From assembly GCA_944321755.1 (NCBI GenBank), contig CALUMM010000008.1, forward strand, positions 1 through 61,710: a stretch of DNA of 61,710 nucleotides, written 5' to 3'. Positions 15,966 to 24,775 of the stretch are shown piece by piece. The position numbers were made by a program, and so were the translations under genes. This stretch comes from an uncultured Alistipes sp. Lineage in GTDB: Bacteria; Bacteroidota; Bacteroidia; Bacteroidales; Rikenellaceae. The notes below the pieces were generated by a model, which was given only the letters and a program-made list of their open reading frames with translations, had not been told where the DNA came from and made no database searches. The first letter of the stretch is position 1. The number at the start of each line of letters is the position of its first letter.

Positions 15966-16997
15966 TCAGTTGAGAATCCGCACCTGTTCGCCCTCGCGGA
16001 GCCGATAGACCCCCGCCGTGACGACCCGTTCGCCGGCCGACAACCCGCTGTCGATCACCACCCGGTCGCGGCCGAACAGCTCGCCCAGCGTCACCGCACG
16101 CCGCGTCACCCGGTCGTCCGTCCCCACGACCCACACATAGGTCCCGCCCCCGGCCGGGGCGCAGATCGCCGAAACCGGAAGCGACACCGCATCCGGAACC
16201 GGATCCGCACGCTGCATCGTGATCGTGCACGACATCCCGGGCGAGATACGGTAACGCCCCGGATCGGGATTCTCCAACCGCAGCGAAACCGGAAAGCCCG
16301 AAGCATCGGACGACGTCTGCGCGTAATCCTTCAGCCGCGCCGGGATGAGCACCCCGCGGTAGTTGTCGAAAAGCACCGAAAAGCGCGTCGAAGAGTCGCG
16401 CAGGACCTCCAGCGCGCTCTCCGGAAGGGTGAACTGCACGGTCGTCGTCACGGGGTTGACCAGCCGCAGGATCGACTGCCCGGCCTGCACCCGCTCGAAA
16501 TTGTCGACATACACCCGCTCCACGACCCCCGCGAACGGAGCCCGCAGCCGCGTGTCGTTGAGCAGGTCGAGCGTATTGTCATAGGTCGATTTCGCCTGCG
16601 CATAGCGCGTCGCGGCCGCCTCGGCCTCCTGCCGCGAAACCGCCTCGTGGGCCAGCAGCCGCTGCATCCGCTGCTGCACCGACCGCGCCTCCTCGAAGGC
16701 CGAGCGCGCCGCCGCAACCTGCAGCTCGACATCCCGCGGGTCAAGCTCGGCCAGCAGCGCACCCCGCTCCACCCGTTCGCCCTTCGAAACGGGGACGTCC
16801 AGAACCTGTCCCGCCAGTTTGAAGGCCAGCGTCACGGCGTCGTCCGGGGTGGCCATCCCGGCAAAATCCTTCTCGATAAGCCCCGCCCCGGAGGCCGTGG
16901 CGACCTTCACCGGGCGGACCGTCTGCGGCGCCGGAGTGCGCCGCGAGCAGCCTCCGGGCAGCAACAGGATGATCAATAACAGGGAAATGATGCGCAT
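15966..16997 (-). CDS. RND efflux periplasmic adaptor (membrane-fusion protein), lipoprotein
   Basis: 343 residues. The lipobox LPGGC puts the lipidated cysteine at residue 17. A lipoyl-type segment ('AGQVLDVPVSKGERVERGALLAELD') continues into a helical hairpin and a second lipoyl half ('LRAPFAGVVERVYVDNFERVQAGQSI'). A beta-barrel domain follows, then the membrane-proximal domain ('LPVSAICAPAGGGTYVWVV'), all in the usual HlyD/AcrA order. It bridges pump and TolC duct. As the first gene of the operon it sets the transcription unit, but no convincing promoter was recognised in the GC-rich 180 bp upstream. Confidence 0.93.
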   Translation of the reverse strand: MRIISLLLIILLLPGGCSRRTPAPQTVRPVKVATASGAGLIEKDFAGMATPDDAVTLAFKLAGQVLDVPVSKGERVERGALLAELDPRDVELQVAAARSAFEEARSVQQRMQRLLAHEAVSRQEAEAAATRYAQAKSTYDNTLDLLNDTRLRAPFAGVVERVYVDNFERVQAGQSILRLVNPVTTTVQFTLPESALEVLRDSSTRFSVLFDNYRGVLIPARLKDYAQTSSDASGFPVSLRLENPDPGRYRISPGMSCTITMQRADPVPDAVSLPVSAICAPAGGGTYVWVVGTDDRVTRRAVTLGELFGRDRVVIDSGLSAGERVVTAGVYRLREGEQVRILN

Positions 16998-17180
16998 AGG
17001 TGAGTCTGTTTTTCAGCCGACTCCCCTCCCCTTCGGGTTGCAACGGAACGTTCCCGGCCAACTCACGGCTGAATCGCCCCCCGAATCGCTCCGGATCGTT
17101 CCGGATCGCGGCTCGGATCGCGGCTGGCGGCGGCGGGTTGCCCGAAAACACTCCGGGCCGCCCGGAACCGCCGCTCCCGA

Positions 17181-17218
17181 AAAAAGAAAAAGTCGACTCC
17201 CCGCAAGGAGTCAACTTT
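17181..17218 (-). terminator. Rho-independent terminator of the suf/tmk/BT_3928 transcription unit
   Basis: On the minus strand AAAGTTGACTCC pairs with GGAGTCGACTTT (one mismatch) around a 6-base loop, followed by a T-rich run. It lies 35 bp after the BT_3928-family stop. The rest of 16998-17180 shows GC-rich sequence with repeated CGGATCG words and no gene. Confidence 0.8.
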
Positions 17219-17253
17219 CATACCATACGCCGCGCGAAACGCCCCGCGCGCCC

Positions 17254-18360
17254 CTACGGACGAATATCCCGACAGTTCCTTTTAGCCGTGATCGTGCCGT
17301 CGTCCAGCGTCACCAGTCCGTTTTCGGCCCGCAGCATCGTCCGCATCGTCGAGGCGTCGATGTTGTAGCAGCGCACCTCGCCCGTCCCGAAGTCGTGCCA
17401 CATCTCCCCGTAGAGCGGATCGGGCGTCAGGCACACCACCCCGGCACCCTCCTCCCGGGCCCGTTCGACCAGCCGCGCCATCCGCCGCGCACAACCCCGC
17501 GGCAGGCGGTCGAACGCCGTGACACAGAGCATGTAGACCCGCCCCGGGCGGGTGATCACCTCCTCCGTGGCGTCGCCCCCGGCATCGCGCAGCGCAAACT
17601 CGCTCACCAGCGGCCGGACCGACGGCACATCGCTCGTCGTGCGCGTATCGACCCACTCCCACTTCGTATCGTCCTGCCATTCGGGGTCCTCCAGCGCGAA
17701 TTCACGCTCCTCGCCCGTCGCCCGGTTGCGGTAGACGAGCACCGTCTCCGTCTCGCCCGCCTCGACGACCGGAGCCTGCATCGCCTCGTGGATGTTCACA
17801 CCCACCTTGTAGGGCAGGAAGTCGATGAGCGGAAGGTGGATGTAACAGTAGTAGCCCAGGTACATCGACAGCGCAAAGAAGAGACAGGTCAGGACGATCT
17901 CCAGGGGTTTGAAGGCGAAGATCTTGTCCGGGCGGTAACGCCACCACACCACTACGGCCATCGGCAGCAGCACGAGGTTCTTCACGAAGGTCTCCCACGG
18001 CGTGAGCTTCAGCGCATCGCCGAAGCAGCCGCAGTCCTCGACCGGCAGCACCGTGGCGCTCAGCAGCGTCAGCACCGTGAAGAAGAGCATCGACACCACC
18101 GCGAAGATCGAAATCAGCCGGATCCGGACCTTGAAAAGCAACATGCAGCCCATCATCAGCTCGGCGCCGCACAGCCAGATCGAAAAGGTCATCGCCGCAG
18201 GCTGCAGCCACTCCATGCCGTAGATCGAAAGGTATTCGTTCACCTTCAGGGCCGTACCCCACGGGTCGATCACCTTCGTGAAGCCCGAGAAGATGAACGT
18301 CACGGAGAGGATCACCCGGCAGACGTTGGCTGCGATCTTGAATCCCCGGGTCCTTCTCAT
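17254..18360 (-). CDS. BT_3928-family DoxX/MauE-like membrane protein
   Basis: 368 residues. The first half has about five membrane helices in the DoxX/MauE style ('VTFIFSGFTKVIDPWG', 'LCGAELMMGCMLLF') with the cysteine motif DCGCFGD near residue 110. The second half is a soluble domain with an extended thioredoxin-like feel ('VYMLCVTAFDRLPRGCARRMARLVERA') and ends at 'KRNCRDIRP'. MauE relatives handle disulfide or redox chemistry in the membrane; the CxC motif supports a redox role here, but the exact function of the BT_3928 family is unknown. The ATG overlaps the tmk stop by 4 bp (ATGA), so the two are translationally coupled. Confidence 0.85.
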   Translation of the reverse strand: MRRTRGFKIAANVCRVILSVTFIFSGFTKVIDPWGTALKVNEYLSIYGMEWLQPAAMTFSIWLCGAELMMGCMLLFKVRIRLISIFAVVSMLFFTVLTLLSATVLPVEDCGCFGDALKLTPWETFVKNLVLLPMAVVVWWRYRPDKIFAFKPLEIVLTCLFFALSMYLGYYCYIHLPLIDFLPYKVGVNIHEAMQAPVVEAGETETVLVYRNRATGEEREFALEDPEWQDDTKWEWVDTRTTSDVPSVRPLVSEFALRDAGGDATEEVITRPGRVYMLCVTAFDRLPRGCARRMARLVERAREEGAGVVCLTPDPLYGEMWHDFGTGEVRCYNIDASTMRTMLRAENGLVTLDDGTITAKRNCRDIRP

Positions 18361-19043
18361 CGTGCGTCGATTATCGGGGCCAGCACCCCGCGGATTTTTT
18401 CGAATATGCCCTCCGGGCTCTCCATCGCGCCCGTCGGCGTACTGCAGTCGACCACGCGCAGCGAAGCGTCCCGCGCAGCCATCGAAAGGTAGACCTCACG
18501 CACCCGCCGCTGGAGGTCCAGGGCCCCTTCGTGGATGTCCTGCGCGCCCTGCAGGTAGCGGCGGTCGTCACCCTCGCGCGTCTCCGCGAGCTTCCGCTCC
18601 GTGAACGAGAAGGGCACGTCGAGGAACAGCGACACGTCGGGACGCGGCAGGGCGTTGTGTCCAAACTCCAGGTCGAGAATCCACCGCGCCAGCCGTTCGC
18701 GTGCCTCTCCGGCCGGAAGTTTCGCACACTGGAAGCCCACGTTCGACCAGACGTAGCGGTCCAGAATCACCGCCCGACCCTCCGAGAGCCACTCGCGGAT
18801 CATCCCGCCCGCTTCGGCCCGGTCCCCGGCAAAGAGCAGCGCCACTAAGTAAGGGTCCACCTCGTTCACACCCCCGAATTCGCCCCGCAGGAAGCGGGCG
18901 ATCAGTTCGCCGTAGACCGGCGCGTCGAAACGCGGGAAATGAACGTATTCGCTCGCTACGCCCCGTTCCGCAAAGAGCGACCGCAACAGCCGTATCTGGG
19001 TCGATTTCCCGGCTCCGTCCAGACCTTCGAGTACAATGAACAT
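18357..19043 (-). CDS. tmk: Thymidylate kinase
   Basis: 228 residues. The P-loop GLDGAGKST is at residues 7-15, the dTMP-binding 'DRYVWSNVGFQ' contains the DRY/W motif, and the lid region 'RREGDDRRYLQG'-like segment is near residue 160. The enzyme phosphorylates dTMP to dTDP for DNA synthesis. The ATG at 19043 is chosen because it begins directly with the strand before the P-loop. It is slightly longer than E. coli Tmk at the C-terminus. It lies 110 bp after sufS, behind an A-rich leader with repeated AACCCAAGAAAA words, and is overlapped by the BT_3928 gene start. Confidence 0.92.
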   Translation of the reverse strand: MFIVLEGLDGAGKSTQIRLLRSLFAERGVASEYVHFPRFDAPVYGELIARFLRGEFGGVNEVDPYLVALLFAGDRAEAGGMIREWLSEGRAVILDRYVWSNVGFQCAKLPAGEARERLARWILDLEFGHNALPRPDVSLFLDVPFSFTERKLAETREGDDRRYLQGAQDIHEGALDLQRRVREVYLSMAARDASLRVVDCSTPTGAMESPEGIFEKIRGVLAPIIDAR

Positions 19044-19153
19044 AGGTTTTCTTGGGTTTTTCTTGGGTTTTCCTGAGTTTTCTTCGGTGGTTCGCTGTCC
19101 GCCGCAGTTTTTTGCAGCTTTTCGTCGTTTTCTGCAGTTCGGTTGTCGCTTTT

Positions 19154-20374
19154 TCAGTTGCGCAGCATCCGGACGGCGCGCTCCACCCCGGCAGCCAGCG
19201 CATCGACCTCCGCCGCGGTGTTGTACAGCGCAAACGACGCCCGGCACATGCCCGTCACGCCGAAATGCTCCATGACCGGCTCGGCACAATGCTGACCCGT
19301 GCGGATTGCGATGCCCAGTTTGTCGAGGATCATTCCCACGTCGTAGGGGTGCACGCCCTCAACGTTGAACGACACGATGGCGCACTTGTCCGGCGTCTCT
19401 CCGTAGATGCGCAGGCCCTCGATGGCCGAAAGGCGCTCGGTGGCACGCCTCAACAGCGCCGTTTCGTGCGCCTCGATCTCCGCCGCGTCGAAGCGTTCGA
19501 GGAACCGGACCGCCTCGCCCAGCCCGATGGCGCCGATGAAGTTGGCCGTCCCGGCCTCGAATTTCAACGGTACGGGCGCAAAGGTCGTCCGCGCGAACGA
19601 CACCCGGTCAACCATGTCCCCGCCGCCGAGGAAGGGAGGCATCCGGTCCAGCAGTTCGCGCTTGCCGTACAACACGCCGATGCCCGTCGGGCCGTAGAGC
19701 TTATGCCCCGAGAAGGCGTAGAAGTCGCAGTCCAGCGCCCGGACGTCGGCTCCGCCGTGGACCACGCCCTGACAGCCGTCGACCACCGCAATGGCCCCGA
19801 CGGCATGGGCCGCCTCGATGACGGGCCGCAGGTCGGGGCGCGTACCGAGCGTATTCGAGGCCTGCGTCACGGCCACCACGCGCGTCCGCTCGTCGATGAG
19901 CGTCGGAAGCAGGTCCGTGCGCAGCGCCCCCCGGTCGTCGAACGGAAGCATCCGCAACTCGGCGCCGCGCCGCCGGGCGACCAGCTGCCACGGAACGAGG
20001 TTCGAATGGTGCTCCATCTCGCTCACCACGATATTGTCGCCCGCTCCGACGAAGGCATCGCCCCAGGCGTAGGCCACCGTATTGAGCGACGCCGTGGCGC
20101 CGGCCGTGAAGACCACCTCCTCCTTCGCCGAAGCGCCGATGAAGTCGGCAATCCGCTGCCGCGCCGCCTCGTAAAGTTCCGTGGCCTCCTCCGACAGGAG
20201 GTGCACACCCCGGTGGATGTTGGCATTCCCCTCGCGGTGCAGCCGGTCGACGGTCTCGATCACCGACAGCGGCTTCTGCGCCGTGGCCCCGCTGTCGAGG
20301 TAGACCAGCGGCCGCCCATAGACCTTGCGGCCCAGGATCGGGAACTCCTCGCGTATCTTTTCGACGTCGAACAT
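19154..20374 (-). CDS. sufS: Cysteine desulfurase SufS
   Basis: 406 residues. This PLP enzyme takes sulfur from cysteine for Fe-S cluster assembly. The Schiff-base lysine is Lys225 in 'FSGHKLYGPTG', with Asp199 and His122 in the PLP pocket, and the persulfide cysteine is Cys363 in 'RTGQHCAEPVM'. The 'RTGxHCAxP' context marks the group II (SufS/CsdA) enzymes. The ATG at 20374 starts the canonical 'FDVEKIREEFPIL'. It is 4 bp after sufD. No sufE or sufU acceptor gene is visible nearby. Confidence 0.96.
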   Translation of the reverse strand: MFDVEKIREEFPILGRKVYGRPLVYLDSGATAQKPLSVIETVDRLHREGNANIHRGVHLLSEEATELYEAARQRIADFIGASAKEEVVFTAGATASLNTVAYAWGDAFVGAGDNIVVSEMEHHSNLVPWQLVARRRGAELRMLPFDDRGALRTDLLPTLIDERTRVVAVTQASNTLGTRPDLRPVIEAAHAVGAIAVVDGCQGVVHGGADVRALDCDFYAFSGHKLYGPTGIGVLYGKRELLDRMPPFLGGGDMVDRVSFARTTFAPVPLKFEAGTANFIGAIGLGEAVRFLERFDAAEIEAHETALLRRATERLSAIEGLRIYGETPDKCAIVSFNVEGVHPYDVGMILDKLGIAIRTGQHCAEPVMEHFGVTGMCRASFALYNTAAEVDALAAGVERAVRMLRN

Positions 20375-20378
20375 GCCG

Positions 20379-21200
20379 TTACAGTTTTTCCAGTTTCTCC
20401 GCCGCAAGCTCCATGAGGGCCTCGCCCAGCGGCTCCATCCCGCAGCGGCGAACTACGTCGCCCACGAAACCCTCGATCTGCAGCCGCCGCGCCTGTGCCT
20501 CGCTCAGGCCCCGCTGCCGCATGTAGAGGATCGCCTCGGCATCCATCTGCCCGACGGTCGCACCGTGCGAACACTTCACGTCGTCGGCATAGATCTCCAG
20601 TTGCGGCATCGTCTCGATGCGCGCCGTCTCGCTCAGCAGCACGTTGCGGCTCTGCTGCCGCGCGTCGGTCCGCTGGGCATCCGGCGCCACGTAGACCAGT
20701 CCCGAAAACTCGCCCACGGCCTCGCCGCCCGCAACGCCCTTGACCGTGGAGTCGCTGCGGCAATCCGCAACCCGGTGGTTCGTATGGAGTTTCACGACCC
20801 CGTGCTCCCGGCCGCCCAGCAGGAAGGCCCCGCCGAGGTTGTTCTCGGCATCCGCACCCTCCAGCTCGATCCGGCACGCGACATTCGCCCCGGCCAGCAG
20901 CACCGTCGTCATCCGGCACCGGCTCCGGGCTCCCTGCCGCACGGTCGTCTCGCAGAACGTCCCGCCAAGGAACAGTTCCGTCAGTTCGAGTTGCGCGCCT
21001 TCGGCCAGCGTCACGTCGAGCGACGACGTATCCGCCTTCGTGTGGAGCACCACCAGGTGCGCCGCAGCCCCCGCCGCCAGCTCCACCCGCAGGTGCTCGG
21101 GATCCACCGACGCATAGGGCTGCGGAACCGGCGCCTCGACCCGGAACACTTCCCGGTCGGCCTTGCGCAACTCACCGATGATTTCCAGTATCCGGTCCAT
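20379..21200 (-). CDS. sufD: SufD, Fe-S scaffold subunit
   Basis: 273 residues, shorter than E. coli SufD (about 420), mostly through loss of the N-terminal helical region. The beta-helix core is clear ('GAQLELTELFLGG', 'YVAPDAQRTDARQQSRNVLLSETARIETMPQLEIYADDVKCSHGATVG'). Residues 'KCSHGATVGQMD' match the conserved block around the SufD histidine that pairs with the SufB cysteine. SufBC2D receives sulfur and iron and builds [4Fe-4S]. The ATG at 21200 shares one base with the sufC stop (TGATG), indicating coupled translation. Confidence 0.93.
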   Translation of the reverse strand: MDRILEIIGELRKADREVFRVEAPVPQPYASVDPEHLRVELAAGAAAHLVVLHTKADTSSLDVTLAEGAQLELTELFLGGTFCETTVRQGARSRCRMTTVLLAGANVACRIELEGADAENNLGGAFLLGGREHGVVKLHTNHRVADCRSDSTVKGVAGGEAVGEFSGLVYVAPDAQRTDARQQSRNVLLSETARIETMPQLEIYADDVKCSHGATVGQMDAEAILYMRQRGLSEAQARRLQIEGFVGDVVRRCGMEPLGEALMELAAEKLEKL

Positions 21201-21952
21201 CACTTGTCGTATTCGTTGATCAGCCAGTCGTAGCCCTCCTTTTCGAGCTTCAGGGCCAGCGTCTTGTCGCCCGTGTAGATGATCCGCCCCTTATAGAGCA
21301 CGTGCACCACGTCGGGAACGATATAGTCCAGCAAACGCTGGTAGTGTGTGATGACCACCGTGGCGTTCTGCGGCGTATGGAGCTTCGTGACGCCCGTGGC
21401 GACGATCCGCAGGGCGTCGATGTCCAGTCCCGAGTCGGTCTCGTCCAGGATCGCCAGCTTCGGGTCCAGCATCGCCATCTGGAAGATCTCGTTCTTCTTC
21501 TTCTCGCCGCCCGAGAAACCTTCATTCACGGCCCGCGAGGTGAGCTTCGACGACAGCTCCACCACGGCGCTCTTCTCCTTCATCAGCCGCAGAAACTCCG
21601 CAGCCGTCAGGGGCTCCTCGCCGCGGTACTTGCGCTGTTCGTTGACGGCCAGCTTCATGAAGTTGGCCATCGTCACGCCCGGGATCTCCACCGGGTACTG
21701 GAATCCGAGAAACAGACCCAGCCGCGCCCGATCCTCGATCGACATCGCAAGCAGGTCGCGCCCCAGAAACTCCACCGATCCTTCCGTAACGGTATATTTC
21801 TCATTCCCGGCCAGCACCGACGCCAGGGTCGATTTGCCCGAACCGTTCGGGCCCATGATCGCATGGACCTCCCCGGCCTTGACTTCGAGGTCGATACCGC
21901 GGAGGATCTCCTTGCCCTCGACCGTCGCGTGTAGATTTTTTACGCTTAGCAT
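21200..21952 (-). CDS. sufC: SufC ATPase
   Basis: 250 residues of the ABC ATPase fold. Walker A is GPNGSGKST (about residues 34-42), the signature is 'FSGGEKKKNE' and Walker B is 'LAILDETDSGLD'. SufC drives conformational change of the SufBCD scaffold. It sits between the reductase gene and sufD. Its 480-bp upstream gap carries a tandem 173-bp repeat and a 13-bp direct repeat (GTATCAATTCTCT) close to the start codon, so expression relative to sufB may be adjusted there. Confidence 0.96.
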   Translation of the reverse strand: MLSVKNLHATVEGKEILRGIDLEVKAGEVHAIMGPNGSGKSTLASVLAGNEKYTVTEGSVEFLGRDLLAMSIEDRARLGLFLGFQYPVEIPGVTMANFMKLAVNEQRKYRGEEPLTAAEFLRLMKEKSAVVELSSKLTSRAVNEGFSGGEKKKNEIFQMAMLDPKLAILDETDSGLDIDALRIVATGVTKLHTPQNATVVITHYQRLLDYIVPDVVHVLYKGRIIYTGDKTLALKLEKEGYDWLINEYDK

Positions 21953-22008
21953 ATCTGTATCAATTCTCTTGTATCAATTCTCTAAATTTCGTTTGTTATC
22001 ACTTTTCC

Positions 22009-22395
22009 GGCCGCCGTTGCTCGCGGCCCGTGGCCGCGTATTCAAATCCGACCCACCCCCAAACCCCCGCCCCAGGCAGGGGCTTTATGGGGAAAGTCCG
22101 TGCGGTATCGGAACGGTGTGCTTCTCGGAGCATTTTTCCCGACCGGAACTGCTGCATTTTCCGACGTCAGCATGATTTCCCGGCCGCCGTTGCTCGCGGC
22201 CCGTGGCCGCGTATTCAAATCCGACCCACCCCCAAACCCCCGCCCCAGGCAGGGGCTTTATGGGGAAAGTCCGTGCGGTATCGGAACGGTGTGCTTCTCG
22301 GGGCGTTTTTCCCGACCGGAACTGCTGCATTTTCCGACGTCAGCATGATTTCCCGGCCGCCGTTTCCCGCGCCCTGCGGCCGCGTTCAAATCCGT
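22009..22395. repeat. Near-perfect 173-bp tandem repeat upstream of sufC
   Basis: Bases 22009-22181 and 22182-22354 differ at only about two positions (GAGCA versus GGGCG before the T-run). A third copy starts in register at 22355 and fades after about 40 bp. Each unit contains a small GCCCC/GGGGC hairpin before CTTTATGGGGAAAGTC. Short frames inside the unit recur with the repeat but do not look like genes. The interval 21953-22432 otherwise holds nothing recognisable. Confidence 0.9.
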
Positions 22396-22432
22396 CTCGG
22401 CCCCGGACTTCGCATCGTCGCTTCTCGGGTTC

Positions 22433-23011
22433 CTACGCCCGGCAGAGCTTTCCGCCCAGTCTCCGGCATTTCGAAACCTCCCGGGCCGTCAGCTCCGGAT
22501 GCTTCCGGCAGCCGCCCTTGCCCAGCGTCCCGACAACCCGGAAGCCGCTCCAGCGGAAAATCTCCCGCAGCGAGCGGAAAACCCCGCTCGTCTGGTGGAA
22601 CCACACGCTGAACGGCCAGGCCGTATTGCTCGTAGCAACCATCACCACCCGTTTCCCCTTGTGCAACGGAACGGGCAATCCTCCCTCCCGGTCCTCCATC
22701 AGCGCATAAACCATTCGATCGAACAGCAGCTTCAATGTGCCGCTCATGCCGCCCCAGTAGCAGGGTGACCCCACTACCAGCGCATCAGCCCCGCGAAGGG
22801 CCTCCGCCACGCGGTGCGCATCGTCCTCGGCCAGCACACACCGGTGCAACGACCGGCATTTCATACATCCGCAGCACGGTCTGACGGTCAGATCGTGAAC
22901 GAAGCAGCGCTCCACCTCAACCCCTTCGGGCAATCCGGCGACCACCTCGTCGAGCATCCGCGACACCAGTCCGCTGCGGCGCGGGCTTCCGTTCAGAACG
23001 ACAACCTTCAT
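22433..23011 (-). CDS. Flavodoxin-fold NADPH-dependent FMN reductase/iron-sulfur flavoprotein-like
   Basis: 192 residues. The FMN-binding loop GSPRRSG is at residues 8-14. The second loop 'VVGSPCYWGGMSGTLKLLFDR' is typical of NADPH-dependent FMN reductases. A compact cysteine cluster at residues 46, 47, 49, 52 and 58 ('CCGCMKC...C') matches the spacing seen in iron-sulfur flavoproteins and suggests a cluster site. Embedded between sufB and sufC on the same strand, it could supply electrons for Fe-S assembly or repair, which is inference from context. It is also a plausible quinone or nitro reductase. Confidence 0.82.
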   Translation of the reverse strand: MKVVVLNGSPRRSGLVSRMLDEVVAGLPEGVEVERCFVHDLTVRPCCGCMKCRSLHRCVLAEDDAHRVAEALRGADALVVGSPCYWGGMSGTLKLLFDRMVYALMEDREGGLPVPLHKGKRVVMVATSNTAWPFSVWFHQTSGVFRSLREIFRWSGFRVVGTLGKGGCRKHPELTAREVSKCRRLGGKLCRA

Positions 23012-23027
23012 CTCTTCTGTACCTATT

Positions 23028-23185
23028 CTCTAAATTTCAATCGTTATCTCTTTCCCGACTGCCGTTGCCCGCGCCCTTCGGCCGCGTATTCAATTCTACC
23101 CTCCCCTAAATCCCCTCCGCGGAGGGGACTTTATGGGAAAAGTCGATGCGGTATAGGAGCACCCTGTGCCCGCGCGACGGCCCCT
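23028..23185. repeat. Diverged copy of the suf intergenic repeat, upstream of the reductase gene
   Basis: The start of this stretch (CTAAATTTC, TTATC, CGTTGCCCGCG, GGCCGCGTATTCAA) aligns with the region from 21981 through the first 173-bp unit. The central hairpin differs in sequence but keeps pairing: CCCCTCC/GGAGGGG here versus GCCCC/GGGGC there. Both lie directly upstream of a gene start, in the same orientation. Confidence 0.65.
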
Positions 23186-23194
23186 CTCGGACCG

Positions 23195-24640
<1,446 letters not shown>

Positions 24641-24659
24641 GGTGTGCAAAATATCCGGG

Positions 24660-24667
24660 CAAAGTTA
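24660..24667 (-). promoter_or_regulatory. Candidate -7 element for the suf operon
   Basis: TAACTTTG on the minus strand, 20 bp before the sufB ATG in an AT-rich stretch, a full TAnnTTTG match. No IscR- or Fur-like box was recognised. Confidence 0.6.
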
Positions 24668-24715
24668 ATAATTTATTCGCAATTATGCACACCCCTCGCC
24701 CGCAAACACCCTGCC

Positions 24716-24755
24716 GCAAAAAAAGACGTGCAACCCCTTTCAGGACTGCACGTCT
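24716..24755 (-). terminator. Terminator of the susC-susD-lipoprotein operon
   Basis: On the minus strand AGACGTGCA pairs with TGCACGTCT around a 14-base loop and is followed by seven T residues. It lies 20 bp after the stop of the SusE-position gene. Confidence 0.85.
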
Positions 24756-24775
24756 CTCTTTGTTACGAATGAAGA

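Noticed and set aside
22030-22709. Frames of 190 and 170 codons across the 173-bp tandem repeat
   Set aside because: They are repetitive only because the DNA is repeated; products are Pro/Arg-rich and run antisense into the reductase gene.
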